Below are positions 8,812 to 17,603 of a DNA stretch of 64,000 nt, one piece after another. The DNA is taken from contig CALUVM010000006.1 in NCBI GenBank assembly GCA_944324255.1, positions 1 through 64,000 of the forward strand. Direction: 5' to 3'. The stretch is from Candidatus Gastranaerophilales bacterium (lineage in GTDB: Bacteria > Cyanobacteriota > Vampirovibrionia > Gastranaerophilales > Gastranaerophilaceae). Position 1 is the first letter of the stretch. Each line of letters begins with the position of its first letter. The notes below the pieces were generated by a model. That model searched no databases, had not been told where the DNA came from, and worked only from the letters and a program-made list of their open reading frames with translations. The position numbers and the translations under genes were made by a program.

Positions 8812-9519
8812 ATGAGCGAAAAGAAACGAATATTGATAGTAGATGATGATACGGAGATTCGGGATTTATTAGAATTTGATATAGCATCAAGCGGTTATTT
8901 TGTTGATACGGCATCAGACGGTATGGAAGGTTTGAATAAAGCTTTGAATAATAAGTATGACCTGATTCTTCTGGATGTCATGATGCCTAAAATGAACGGG
9001 TTTGATGTTTGCAAGAATATTCGTCAGGCAAAAATTAATGTTCCGATTTTAATGTTGACGGCAAAAGGTACTATAGGTGACAAGACCAGCGGTTTTGACA
9101 GCGGAGCTGATGATTATCTGGTAAAACCGTTTGATGTTCAGGAAGTTTTATTGAGAATCCGTGTGCTTTTAAGAAGAAATCAGCCGCAGGTGGAGAATTT
9201 GGGTTCTACAGAGATTCTAGATGTCGGGGATATTGAGATTCTGCCTGATACTCTGGAGGCGATTATTCTAAATAAAAGAGTTAAACTTACTCCTACAGAG
9301 TTTGAAATTCTGTATTGCCTGACCCAGCATTTTAATAAAGCGGTTACTCTTGCAACTTTATTAGAAGAGGTTTGGGGGTATGACAGCGATGAAGATGTCA
9401 GGATGCTAAGAGTTCATGTAGGCGGCTTGAGAAATAAAATTGAGCCGGATTCTAAAAATCCTAAGTATCTTCATACAGTAACAAATGTGGGTTATAAACT
9501 TACTCCTTTTGGTGAATAA
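8812..9519 (+). CDS. OmpR/PhoB-family response regulator
   Basis: Two-component transcription regulator of 235 residues: a receiver domain at about 1-120 with the acidic pair DDD, phospho-acceptor Asp in LILLDVMMP, Thr in MLTAKG and Lys in LVKPFD, and a C-terminal winged helix at about 135-233 (LTPTEFEIL, VWGYDSDEDVRMLRVHVGGLRNKIE). The start at 8812 is set by AAGGAG at 8801-8806. It lies 2 nt before a histidine kinase, its likely partner. It resembles cyanobacterial RpaA/RpaB-type regulators in layout, but the target is not evident. Confidence 0.92.
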   Translation: MSEKKRILIVDDDTEIRDLLEFDIASSGYFVDTASDGMEGLNKALNNKYDLILLDVMMPKMNGFDVCKNIRQAKINVPILMLTAKGTIGDKTSGFDSGADDYLVKPFDVQEVLLRIRVLLRRNQPQVENLGSTEILDVGDIEILPDTLEAIILNKRVKLTPTEFEILYCLTQHFNKAVTLATLLEEVWGYDSDEDVRMLRVHVGGLRNKIEPDSKNPKYLHTVTNVGYKLTPFGE

Positions 9520-9521
9520 AA

Positions 9522-11216
9522 ATGGCAAAATTTTTTAGTCAAAGACATTTAAAAATAGCTGAACAGATTATTATCGTAATATTTTTTGCGGTAATTATTC
9601 CGATGTCTATTTCCGGAATTATTATAAATAACGTAAACCAGCAGTCAAACAGAGCGCAGTTAAGAGCGGCTGCGGTTATGATTGCGAATATTGTATCCGA
9701 GGAAATTGATGTCTTTGTAACTTCTGTCAATAATGAATTAGACCAGCTTTCTACCACTCTGGATTATTACAATTCCCCGCAGAAAGATGAAGAGTATCTG
9801 GAACATACAAAAAAGAATCTTTCGTTTTATAAAATACTCAAAATTATTCCGCCGGAAGAGCTGGAAATCTATAACAAATATGACCTTGAGAACAATTATG
9901 CAGTTTTTGAAAGACAGCTTAGCGACGGGAAATATCTGGTTGCTGTATTGGATATTCAGGATTTAAAGGAAAAAATTTTTAAAACAGTAAGTCAGGATAA
10001 AAGACAGATATATGTTTTGGAGGGTGAAAATAACAGGCTTTTATCTTCAATAAATTATACGGAAGATATTTTTAAAGCGAGTCTGGAACAGCTTCCTGCC
10101 AAACTTGAACCGGACAAACCGGTTATATATGGAGATGTTAAGAACCAGCCTCTTGTTTATTTAAAAAAGACTGACCCTGATGTAACAATTATAGTTAATA
10201 CCACGGAAGATATTAAAAAACATACGATTGACTATAACAGAGATAAAATTATACTTTCAATTATAATAACAGTTCTGGTTGTTTTCTTTGTAGTCGGGTT
10301 GTATACATCTTATTTGTATATTAATATAAGACAGCTTTTTAAGGCTATTATAGCTATATCCAAAGGGAATTACGAACGTCGAATAAGACTTTTAACCAAT
10401 ATTTTTACTCCTTTTGAGATTATATTCCTTGCAAACGAATTTAACCGGATGATAAAACAAATCCACAAATCTTATATCCAGTTAAAGAAAAAGAATAAAG
10501 AACTTAAACAGCTTAACGAATTTCGTTCTAATATGATAGATACCGTAAGCCACGAACTCAGAACACCGCTTACAAGTATTCAAGGGTACACCTCAAGGCT
10601 TTTAAGACAGGATATTGAAATAGACGAGGAAACAAAACAAAAATCTTTAAAAATAATCAAAAGACAATCCGAAAGATTAAAAAGAATGATAGAGGATTTA
10701 CTTGTTATTCCTGATATTGAAGGGGCAAGACTCAATTTCAATCTTAAGCCTGTTGCACTTAATTCAGTTATAGAAAATTCAATTACTCTGGTAAAAAATG
10801 ACCAGAATAAAGAAATAGTGAATAATACGGAAAACTGCAATGTGGAAATTTTAGCAGACAATGACCGTATAGAACAGGTTTTTGTTAATCTGATAGAAAA
10901 CGCTATTAAATATTCTAAAGAAGATTCTCCGATTACAATTGACTGTGAAGAAAGAGAAAATCGGGTTGTTATAAGTGTAAAAAATGATTATGATATTATT
11001 CCGAGAGAAAAATTAAAAACACTGTTCGATAAATTTACAAGAATAGATGATAAAACTACTAGAACTACACGTGGAACAGGTCTGGGCTTGTTTATTGTAA
11101 AAGGACTTGTAGAGGCTATGAACGGCGAAATAAGGCTCTATTCCAATGAAGAATGCGGGTTCTGCGTAAAGGTCTATATGCCAATTGCTGTTAAAGAGGA
11201 GATTTATAATGTATAA
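9522..11216 (+). CDS. membrane sensor histidine kinase
   Basis: A 564-residue kinase that would phosphorylate the regulator upstream. Order: cytoplasmic start, membrane segment at about 14-35, an extracytoplasmic sensor region of about 200 residues, a second membrane segment at about 245-268, HAMP linker, HisKA with the phospho-accepting His in SHELRTPLTS (about 343), then the HATPase domain with N-box (LIENAIKYS) and G-boxes (TRGTGLGLFIVK). The sensor region matches no class I recognise. Its 3' end overlaps the next gene by 8 nt. Confidence 0.93.
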   Translation: MAKFFSQRHLKIAEQIIIVIFFAVIIPMSISGIIINNVNQQSNRAQLRAAAVMIANIVSEEIDVFVTSVNNELDQLSTTLDYYNSPQKDEEYLEHTKKNLSFYKILKIIPPEELEIYNKYDLENNYAVFERQLSDGKYLVAVLDIQDLKEKIFKTVSQDKRQIYVLEGENNRLLSSINYTEDIFKASLEQLPAKLEPDKPVIYGDVKNQPLVYLKKTDPDVTIIVNTTEDIKKHTIDYNRDKIILSIIITVLVVFFVVGLYTSYLYINIRQLFKAIIAISKGNYERRIRLLTNIFTPFEIIFLANEFNRMIKQIHKSYIQLKKKNKELKQLNEFRSNMIDTVSHELRTPLTSIQGYTSRLLRQDIEIDEETKQKSLKIIKRQSERLKRMIEDLLVIPDIEGARLNFNLKPVALNSVIENSITLVKNDQNKEIVNNTENCNVEILADNDRIEQVFVNLIENAIKYSKEDSPITIDCEERENRVVISVKNDYDIIPREKLKTLFDKFTRIDDKTTRTTRGTGLGLFIVKGLVEAMNGEIRLYSNEECGFCVKVYMPIAVKEEIYNV

Positions 11217-11687
11217 TAACATCTTAACACTTATAGTTATGGGAGGTATCTTATTTTACCTGGTACAATACGAAGGAATGAATTTAAGCCTTGCTGCAGC
11301 CTTTTTCGGATTTGTCCTTTTAATTTTCGCACTTAGATATCTAACTGATGTTAATCTTACTAAGAATCTCAGTACAACATTTAAGCAAATGATTGAACAA
11401 TATGGCAAACCTTTGGAAACAAAGATGTTGTTTTACCGCTGCAGCAAAAAATATTCTTCTTCGCATTATGTCAAACATTCTGATGTAAAACCAAACTCCA
11501 TATATATGAAACTTTTACGGCAGTAGAACTGTTTAATCGTGTGGGAATGATTACGAAAGACAATATAGTTTTTGATGATTTACCGGTTAAAACATCTTTC
11601 GGAATCAAGCTTAATGAAGGTTTGATTTATTTTTATGCCCTGCAAGATATTAATTCAATAATAAAAAGTAAACTAGAAACTAATTAA
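11209..11687 (+). pseudogene. small membrane protein gene broken by an AT-repeat frameshift
   Basis: The gene starts at ATG 11209 after GAGGAG and encodes two likely membrane segments (about residues 5-22 and 25-45, with LAAAFFGFVLLIFAL) followed by a soluble part. The reading frame ends at TAG 11524-11526, but the -1 frame stays open to TAA 11685-11687 with credible protein sequence (TFTAVELFNRVGM, VKTSFGIKLNEGLIYFYAL). The frames meet at an (AT)4 tract at 11500-11507. With one AT removed, a continuous protein of about 158 residues results. The cause may be a real mutation, slippage switching or a sequencing error. It overlaps the kinase gene, so its product may serve that system. Function unknown. 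Confidence 0.6.
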
Positions 11688-11698
11688 ATTGGAGAAAA

Positions 11699-12550
11699 AT
11701 GCCTAGACTTCCGGAGTATTTAAAAAGACCTATAATAGATACTGAAAAAACAAAAACTGTAAGAAGAATTTTAAAAGCCAAATGCCTTAATACAGTTTGC
11801 GAAGGTGCAAGATGCCCTAATAAGAGTGAATGCTACTCTGCTAACACGGCAACATTTTTGATTATGGGTAATGTTTGTACCAGAAACTGCCGGTATTGTA
11901 ATATTTCTCCTGCCCGTCCCGAACCGCTTGATAAAGATGAACCAAAACACGTAGCGGAAGCGGTTAAAGAGCTGGGGCTCAAATTTGCGGTTATAACTTC
12001 TGTTACGAGAGATGATTTACCGGACGGAGGAGCGGAACATTTTAAAAAATGTATCGAGGAGATTAGAAAAATTTCGGATGCTAAAATCGAAATCCTTACG
12101 CCGGATTTTAAAGGGGATAAAAAGGCATTGGATATTATTATTGAAGCTAATCCCGATGTTTTTAACCACAATATAGAAACAGTGCGCAGGATATTCAAAA
12201 CAGCCCGCCCGCAGGGAAATTACGACATATCTTTAGAAGTTTTAAAATATATAAAAGACAATTCTGATATAGTTACCAAATCCGGTTTTATGGTCGGTTT
12301 GGGAGAAGAAACGGATGATATAAAAGCAACGTTTTCGGATTTAAAAAATGCAGGAGTGGATATTGTAACCATAGGTCAATATATTCAGCCATCCAAGCAG
12401 CATCTTGAAGTCGCTAAATACTATACTTTAGAAGAGTTTGAAGAGTTAAAGAAACTGGCTAAAAAAGCCGGAATAAAGAATTATCAAATAGGCCCGCTTG
12501 TCAGAAGTTCATACCATGCATTTTCTTTGTTTGAAAAAGCGGAAATGTAG
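11699..12550 (+). CDS. lipA: lipoyl synthase LipA
   Basis: Radical-SAM enzyme that inserts two sulfurs into octanoyl groups on E2 and H-protein subunits to make lipoate. The 283-residue protein has both cluster motifs: the auxiliary cluster cysteines (CLNTVCEGARCPNKSEC) and the radical-SAM CxxxCxxC (CTRNCRYC), plus the C-terminal RSSYHA serine ligand motif. GGAG precedes the ATG. No lipB or lipoate-protein ligase is seen in the window. The gene ends against a repeat and a shared terminator with rpmH. Confidence 0.96.
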   Translation: MPRLPEYLKRPIIDTEKTKTVRRILKAKCLNTVCEGARCPNKSECYSANTATFLIMGNVCTRNCRYCNISPARPEPLDKDEPKHVAEAVKELGLKFAVITSVTRDDLPDGGAEHFKKCIEEIRKISDAKIEILTPDFKGDKKALDIIIEANPDVFNHNIETVRRIFKTARPQGNYDISLEVLKYIKDNSDIVTKSGFMVGLGEETDDIKATFSDLKNAGVDIVTIGQYIQPSKQHLEVAKYYTLEEFEELKKLAKKAGIKNYQIGPLVRSSYHAFSLFEKAEM

Positions 12551-12615
12551 GGAGTGGTTAGTGACTGGTGAATAGTGATTAGGTGAATAAGAAATTGACC
12601 TTTCCCCTCGCTTTG
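12551..12615 (+). repeat. dispersed octamer repeat, copy 4
   Basis: Begins 1 nt after the lipA stop (gtggttagtgactggtgaat and following) and carries the tail attgacctttcccctcgctttg, like copies 1 and 2. Confidence 0.7.
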
Positions 12616-12647
12616 CTAAGTATGACGAATAAAAGGAAAATAAAAAC

Positions 12648-12679
12648 AAAAAGGCTTTGGTTTTAACCAAAGCCTTTTT
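12648..12679. terminator. bidirectional terminator between lipA and rpmH
   Basis: AAAAAGGCTTTGGTT and AACCAAAGCCTTTTT form a perfect stem with A/T runs on both sides, serving both convergent genes. Confidence 0.9.
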
Positions 12680-12697
12680 GTATAAAACTTTAATTAA

Positions 12698-12850
12698 TTA
12701 AGCACGTTCGCTTCCTGAGATTGCTATTTGATGTCTGCCTTTAGCGCGTCTTCTGTTTAAAACTTCACGTCCGCCCGGTGTAGCCATTCTTGCTCTAAAA
12801 CCGCTGACGTGCTGTCTTTTAATCTTTGTTCCTTCTAGTGTACGTCTCAT
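12698..12850 (-). CDS. rpmH: 50S ribosomal protein L34
   Basis: A 50-codon gene. The product begins MRRTLEGTK and contains the diagnostic [11 protein letters not shown] then RRRAKGRH, the L34 core, with a C-terminal extension of about 8 residues. The TLEGT start resembles cyanobacterial L34 (TLGGT). In most bacteria rpmH is followed by rnpA and yidC; here it is followed by a terminator, so it stands alone. Confidence 0.95.
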   Translation of the reverse strand: MRRTLEGTKIKRQHVSGFRARMATPGGREVLNRRRAKGRHQIAISGSERA

Positions 12851-12892
12851 TTTTCTATTTCCTTTTCAGCTAATTTTACTTATGATGAAAAC

Positions 12893-12921
12893 ATGCTAAA
12901 CAAAACATGATTATTAGTCAA
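12893..12921 (-). promoter_or_regulatory. putative rpmH promoter
   Basis: On the minus strand TTGACT (12916-12921) and TAGCAT (12893-12898) are 17 nt apart, about 42 nt before the rpmH ATG. Confidence 0.5.
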
Positions 12922-12943
12922 GTGAGCGAAAAAAGGAAAATTA

Positions 12944-14425
12944 TTAATTCTTAAAGGAATTATATAAAATTTCTTCAAGCTTGTCTTTAATTTCTTCTAT
13001 AACCCCGCTCCATTCCCCTTGAACCTGCTGGCGGTATAATTTTAAGCTGTCATACCAGTCGCATCTGTCTAAGTTATCATGCCATCTCCAGTTTACTTCC
13101 CATGGAAGCATAACAAAACAAGGTATACCCATTGCACCGGCTAAATGTGCGAGAGAAGTATCGTTACATATAACCAAATCCAGATTACTTAGTGCAGCAG
13201 CCGTTTGTCCAAAATCGATTAAATTTGAGCCTATGTCAATTATATTGTGCAAAGATTCTGTTTCTTCAGAGCCTTCAAAGGTTTGGAAGGAATAGAACTG
13301 AGTTCCTTTAACATCAATCAACGGTAGAAATTCTTTGGCGGAAATAACTCTATCCTGATCATAGTAAGTATTTCCCCGCCATTTTATTCCGATTTTGAAT
13401 TTATCATTATTAAAATACTTTTCTCTATATTCTTCTTTCAATTTCTCGTTTGCGGTTAAATAACCTTCTGAATATGCAAAAACTTTATTTCCCTTCAAAC
13501 CTAAAAGATAAGGCAGAGAAAGAAGCGGTGCATGAACGTCAAAATTCATATGTGATTCCGGAATATATCCTTCAATAAGCTCATCTATTCCAAGACCGCT
13601 TTCTTGAAACAGCGGAACCAACGGCTTTTGCGGGTAAAATACCAGTTTTTTGCATTTTTGTTTCAAGATAGGCAGATACCTTGAAAACATAATTACATCT
13701 CCATAACCGGCTTCATGGTATATAAAAATTGTTTTATCTTTAATATTTTCTCCATTCCACAATTTATCACGGGAAGCAAGATTCGGATAAGTCTTATTTT
13801 GAAGTGCAATAGCAGTTTCTCTGCATATTCTGTTTTCAAAAAGTTTTAAACCGTGCTTATAATCCTTAATTCGCATAAGCGCAATTGAAAGGAAATAGTC
13901 CGTATCAGTATCATGCGGTTTTAATTTTTTACAGATTTTGAGAGCAGATACAGCATTTTTACATTCGCCTTCCACACTGTAAAGATGAGCCAGATTGAAC
14001 CATGCCTGATAAGATGACGGATCTATTTTTAAAGCTTTATCATAATATTCAATAGCTTTATGGTTTTGTTTCAAATTTTTAAAGGCAAGAGCTAAATTAA
14101 AAAGCAAAGAAAAGCTTTTTGGATAATCTTTTTTTACAACCTGTTCACAGTCAGCGATTTCTTGATATAAACCGCCCCTTATACAGGTTTGGAAATAGGT
14201 TTCATAAAAATATTCACACGGGCGGATTCTTATTGCTCTATGCACCCATTCAAGGGCAGCGGGGACATTATTCTGCTGAAGTTTTAAAACTCCCATAAGA
14301 TTGAAAACTTCGGCATTTTCACTTCCGAGTTTTAAAGCTTCGTTATATGCGTTTTCCGCTTCTTCAAGTTTGCCGTCCTGATGGAGCGAAAACCCGATAC
14401 TTATTATGTCATTTACTGTCGGCAT
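12944..14425 (-). CDS. TPR-repeat protein with GT9-like glycosyltransferase domain
   Basis: A 493-residue soluble protein. Residues 1-190 hold about five tetratricopeptide repeats (for example KAIEYYDKALKIDPSSYQAW). Residues 205-490 resemble the heptosyltransferase-like GT-B fold: YHEAGYGDVIMFSRYLP near 235, GIKWRGNTYYDQDR, and a C-terminal nucleotide-sugar site VICNDTSLAHLAGAMGIPC. It would transfer a sugar to a protein or surface glycan; the substrate is unknown. AGGAGA precedes the ATG. It is a single gene, not next to the glycan cluster at 44-48 kb. Confidence 0.85.
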   Translation of the reverse strand: MPTVNDIISIGFSLHQDGKLEEAENAYNEALKLGSENAEVFNLMGVLKLQQNNVPAALEWVHRAIRIRPCEYFYETYFQTCIRGGLYQEIADCEQVVKKDYPKSFSLLFNLALAFKNLKQNHKAIEYYDKALKIDPSSYQAWFNLAHLYSVEGECKNAVSALKICKKLKPHDTDTDYFLSIALMRIKDYKHGLKLFENRICRETAIALQNKTYPNLASRDKLWNGENIKDKTIFIYHEAGYGDVIMFSRYLPILKQKCKKLVFYPQKPLVPLFQESGLGIDELIEGYIPESHMNFDVHAPLLSLPYLLGLKGNKVFAYSEGYLTANEKLKEEYREKYFNNDKFKIGIKWRGNTYYDQDRVISAKEFLPLIDVKGTQFYSFQTFEGSEETESLHNIIDIGSNLIDFGQTAAALSNLDLVICNDTSLAHLAGAMGIPCFVMLPWEVNWRWHDNLDRCDWYDSLKLYRQQVQGEWSGVIEEIKDKLEEILYNSFKN

Positions 14426-14514
14426 ACTGGCTCTCCTAAGAATAAATTATACTGAAAACTATTAAAAATTCCATGGTATATTTATAGTAATTTTTATGCT
14501 TTTCTTTTCCCTTA

Positions 14515-14580
14515 TTCCCTCTTAGTCACTTAATCACTTAGTCACCTATTCACCTATTCACTCGTTCCTTCTACTCCCTA
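14515..14580 (-). repeat. dispersed octamer repeat, copy 5
   Basis: Minus-strand copy: ttagtcac, ttaatcac, ttagtcac, then ctattcac units, between the TPR glycosyltransferase and the pxpA-like gene. Confidence 0.75.
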
Positions 14581-14653
14581 AATTAACAAAAATTTACGAT
14601 ATATATGTATAAATCTCTGTTGGTTGTATAATCAATATAAAATGGAGATAATG

Positions 14654-15448
14654 ATGCAAGAAGTTTTAGAGAGAAAATCAATTAAAAATATAGATTTTAA
14701 CTGTGATTTAGCACAGGCTTACGGAATTTATAAGAATAATAATGAATTTGAATTACTGGATTATGTAAGTTCGGTTAATATTTCATGCGGATTTCATGCG
14801 GGAGATCCAGTAACAATTAAAGAGGCTCTTTTAAAAGCAAAAGAGAAAAATCTTGCCATTGGTGCACATATCGGATTTAATGATATTCAAGGGTTTGGTT
14901 ATAGACCTGTAGAACTAAAAGAAGATGAACTTGAAGCGCTGGTTGTTTATCAGGTCGGGGCAATCATGGCATTTGCTAAAGCTTATGGTTTAAGTATTGA
15001 ACACGTGCGTCCGCATGGTGCTATGTATAAGATGGCGGGCGAAGATTTTACTTTCTCCTGTGCTATTGCAAGAGCAATTAAAAAATGTTCCGAATGGCTG
15101 GTATATTATGCACCGGTTGGGGATATAACTTCTAAAACGGGTGATTATATCGGAATTCAAACGGCGGGGGAAATTATGCTGGAGAAAACGTATAATCCTG
15201 ATTTAACAATAGATTATTCTATAGAAGATAATACAAACAATTATGATTTAATTAAAAGATTTCAGCATTTTCTTCACACATCTCAGATTAGAAATAATTT
15301 AGGCGGAATGAGTTTTGCAGATGCTGCGACAGTGCATTTCTCGAATAAATATAAGAACTCGTTAGAACTTATTAAAGAAGCAAGAGGGCTTATAACTCCT
15401 GCTCCTGTAAATTACAATAACGCAAAAGTTTCCGGTTGGGTGGATTAA
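14654..15448 (+). CDS. LamB/YcsF family, 5-oxoprolinase subunit A-like
   Basis: The 264-residue protein matches the PxpA (YcsF) family, which with PxpBC opens 5-oxoproline to glutamate. Visible motifs: DFNCDLAQAYG (family DLNCDLGE), VNISCGFHAGDP, AIGAHIGF and RPHGAMY. Some consensus positions differ (AQ for GE at the first motif; IGFND for PGYPD), and no pxpB or pxpC lies nearby, so the substrate may differ. I chose ATG 14654 because GGAG at 14644-14647 is then 6 nt away; ATG 14651 is also possible. It begins a tightly packed run through panC. Confidence 0.75.
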   Translation: MQEVLERKSIKNIDFNCDLAQAYGIYKNNNEFELLDYVSSVNISCGFHAGDPVTIKEALLKAKEKNLAIGAHIGFNDIQGFGYRPVELKEDELEALVVYQVGAIMAFAKAYGLSIEHVRPHGAMYKMAGEDFTFSCAIARAIKKCSEWLVYYAPVGDITSKTGDYIGIQTAGEIMLEKTYNPDLTIDYSIEDNTNNYDLIKRFQHFLHTSQIRNNLGGMSFADAATVHFSNKYKNSLELIKEARGLITPAPVNYNNAKVSGWVD

Positions 15449-15452
15449 GATT

Positions 15453-16763
15453 ATGGTTTTTAAATTTAAAGATAATGTCAGGGTTACAAAAGATGTAGGC
15501 TGGTTAATACCGGGTCTGAATGTAAAAAGATGGCTTCTTTTAATCTTTTTGGGTTCTGTTTTAATAGTTCTGGGGCTGTTAATTTTAGCTGATATACGTC
15601 CTATTTATATGACTATGGAACTAATAAGAAAAGCTGCAATGATACTTCCGTCAAATATTCTTGCTGTTGCATTTGTGATATTAGGTGCCGGAATATTTTT
15701 TAAAGGATGGCAGAAAACAACCCTGTCTATTATGGATATGGATTCCCGTAAAGGAAATAATTCGCTTCTTGAAAGACTTTATCGCAGGAGCAAATTGAAT
15801 AAAGGTGCCAAGATTGTAGCAATTGGAGGCGGAACAGGGCTTTCAATGCTTTTAAAAGGGATAAAGAAATATACTAATAATATTACTGCTGTTGTTACGG
15901 TAGGTGATGATGGCGGAAGCTCTGGCAGATTAAGGGAAGAAATGGGAGTTCTTCCTCCGGGTGATATTAGAAACTGTATTGCGGCTCTTGCGGATGATGA
16001 AGATTTGATTACAAAACTTTTTCAGTACAGGTTTAAAACGGGAGAAGGTCTTGAAGGACATAGCTTCGGGAATTTATTTTTAACAGCTTTATGCGCTATT
16101 ACCGGAAATATGGTTGGTGCGGTTAGAGAATCTTCAAATGTATTAAATATCAGAGGGGTTGTTCTACCTGCAACATTGGATGATATGAAGCTGGCAGCTG
16201 AATTTGAGGACGGAAGAACTGTTAAAGGTGAGTCAAATATTCCGGAAGTTCACGGAAAAATTAAACGTTTGTTTACAGAGCCTGCACATTGCAGAGCTTT
16301 ACCGGAAGTTATTGCTGCAATTCATGATGCGGATTTAATTATTTTAGGTCCGGGGAGTTTGTATACAAGCGTTATTCCTAACCTTCTGGTATCCGGTATA
16401 GTTGAAGCGATATGTGAATCCCGTGCAAAGAAGATTTACGTATGTAATATAATGACCCAGCCGGGTGAAACTGATAATTATTCTGTAGCAAGCCATGTTA
16501 ATGCACTTATAAGCCATTCGGGCGGAAGAAAAATTGTTGATGCAGTGCTTGTAAACAATTCTCTTCCTGACAATATCTCGGAAGGTTATGCGAAAAACGG
16601 TTCAATTCCTGTAAGATTGGATATGGAAAATCTTGCGCCTACAGGAGTTAAAGTGGTTTCACAAAAACTTATTCAAGAAAATAAAGAGGGACTTGTAAGA
16701 CACAGCTCACATAGAGTTGCACGGGCAGTTTACTACTGGTATAAAAAATCATTACGGAAATAG
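15453..16763 (+). CDS. YvcK/CofD-like gluconeogenesis factor with membrane anchor
   Basis: A 436-residue protein. Two N-terminal membrane segments (about 27-47 and 66-86) are followed by the YvcK-type Rossmann domain from about 115: IVAIGGGTGLSMLLKG, VTVGDDGGSSGRLR, LPPGDIRNC, and LGPGSLYTSVIPNLLV near 300. YvcK proteins bind UDP-GlcNAc and affect carbon flow and cell shape in Firmicutes. The membrane-anchored form, also seen in cyanobacteria-like lineages, would act at the inner membrane. It starts 4 nt after the previous gene, with no clear ribosome site. Confidence 0.88.
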   Translation: MVFKFKDNVRVTKDVGWLIPGLNVKRWLLLIFLGSVLIVLGLLILADIRPIYMTMELIRKAAMILPSNILAVAFVILGAGIFFKGWQKTTLSIMDMDSRKGNNSLLERLYRRSKLNKGAKIVAIGGGTGLSMLLKGIKKYTNNITAVVTVGDDGGSSGRLREEMGVLPPGDIRNCIAALADDEDLITKLFQYRFKTGEGLEGHSFGNLFLTALCAITGNMVGAVRESSNVLNIRGVVLPATLDDMKLAAEFEDGRTVKGESNIPEVHGKIKRLFTEPAHCRALPEVIAAIHDADLIILGPGSLYTSVIPNLLVSGIVEAICESRAKKIYVCNIMTQPGETDNYSVASHVNALISHSGGRKIVDAVLVNNSLPDNISEGYAKNGSIPVRLDMENLAPTGVKVVSQKLIQENKEGLVRHSSHRVARAVYYWYKKSLRK

Positions 16764-16766
16764 TTT

Positions 16767-17603
16767 ATGGCAAGAAAAACAGCAGGTACATTCCAAAAAC
16801 TAAAAGATAATAATGAAAAAATTGCAATGCTGACGGCATACGATTATTCTACGGCACAGGTACTTGAAGAAGCCGGTATTGACGGAATACTTGTAGGAGA
16901 TTCGCTTGCGCAGGTAGTTTTGGGATATGAAAGTACTCATTCGGTTACGTTAGATGAGATGCTTATTTTTGTAAAAGCAGTTTCAAGAGGGGCGAAAAAC
17001 TCTTTTATAGTCGGTGATATGCCGTTTATGAGCTATAATTTGTCAACAGAACAGGGGCTGGAAAATGCAGGAAAAATGATTAAAGCCGGAGCAAATGCAG
17101 TAAAACTGGAAGGATGTAACAGGCATATCCTTACTCTTACAAGAAGATGTGTAGAATCAGGAATTCCGGTTCTCGGGCATTTAGGATTTACCCCGCAGCT
17201 TTTGAACACAATCGGCGGTTATAAAATTCAGGGTAAAAGTTACGAAACCGCTGAAAAAATCCTTGAGAGTGCTAAGAAACTTGAAAAAGCAGGTGCTTTT
17301 GCGATAGTTTTAGAATTAATGCCGGCAGACAGTGCACAATATATTACACAAAACCTAAGTATTCCTACAATAGGAATAGGTGCCGGCGCAGGCTGCAGCG
17401 GACAGATTGTTGTAATTGATGATATTTTAGGTAAGTTTACGGATTTTACACCAAAGTTTGTTAAAAAATACGCAAACCTTCACGATACAATAATGGAGAG
17501 TGTACAAAAATATTCTTCAGAAGTAAAAGAGGGTATTTTTCCGTCAAAAGAACAATCTTTTGAATTAAAGGAAGAAGAAAGAGAGAAATTTAATGCCGGT
17601 TAA
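16767..17603 (+). CDS. panB: 3-methyl-2-oxobutanoate hydroxymethyltransferase PanB
   Basis: First committed step of pantothenate synthesis: transfers a hydroxymethyl group from methylene-THF to 2-oxoisovalerate. The 278 residues show AMLTAYDYSTAQ, GILVGDSLAQVVLG, KLEGC and the GIGAGAGCSGQ loop (family GIGAGxxxDGQ, here S for D). It follows yvcK-like by 3 nt and overlaps panC by 11 nt. Confidence 0.95.
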   Translation: MARKTAGTFQKLKDNNEKIAMLTAYDYSTAQVLEEAGIDGILVGDSLAQVVLGYESTHSVTLDEMLIFVKAVSRGAKNSFIVGDMPFMSYNLSTEQGLENAGKMIKAGANAVKLEGCNRHILTLTRRCVESGIPVLGHLGFTPQLLNTIGGYKIQGKSYETAEKILESAKKLEKAGAFAIVLELMPADSAQYITQNLSIPTIGIGAGAGCSGQIVVIDDILGKFTDFTPKFVKKYANLHDTIMESVQKYSSEVKEGIFPSKEQSFELKEEEREKFNAG

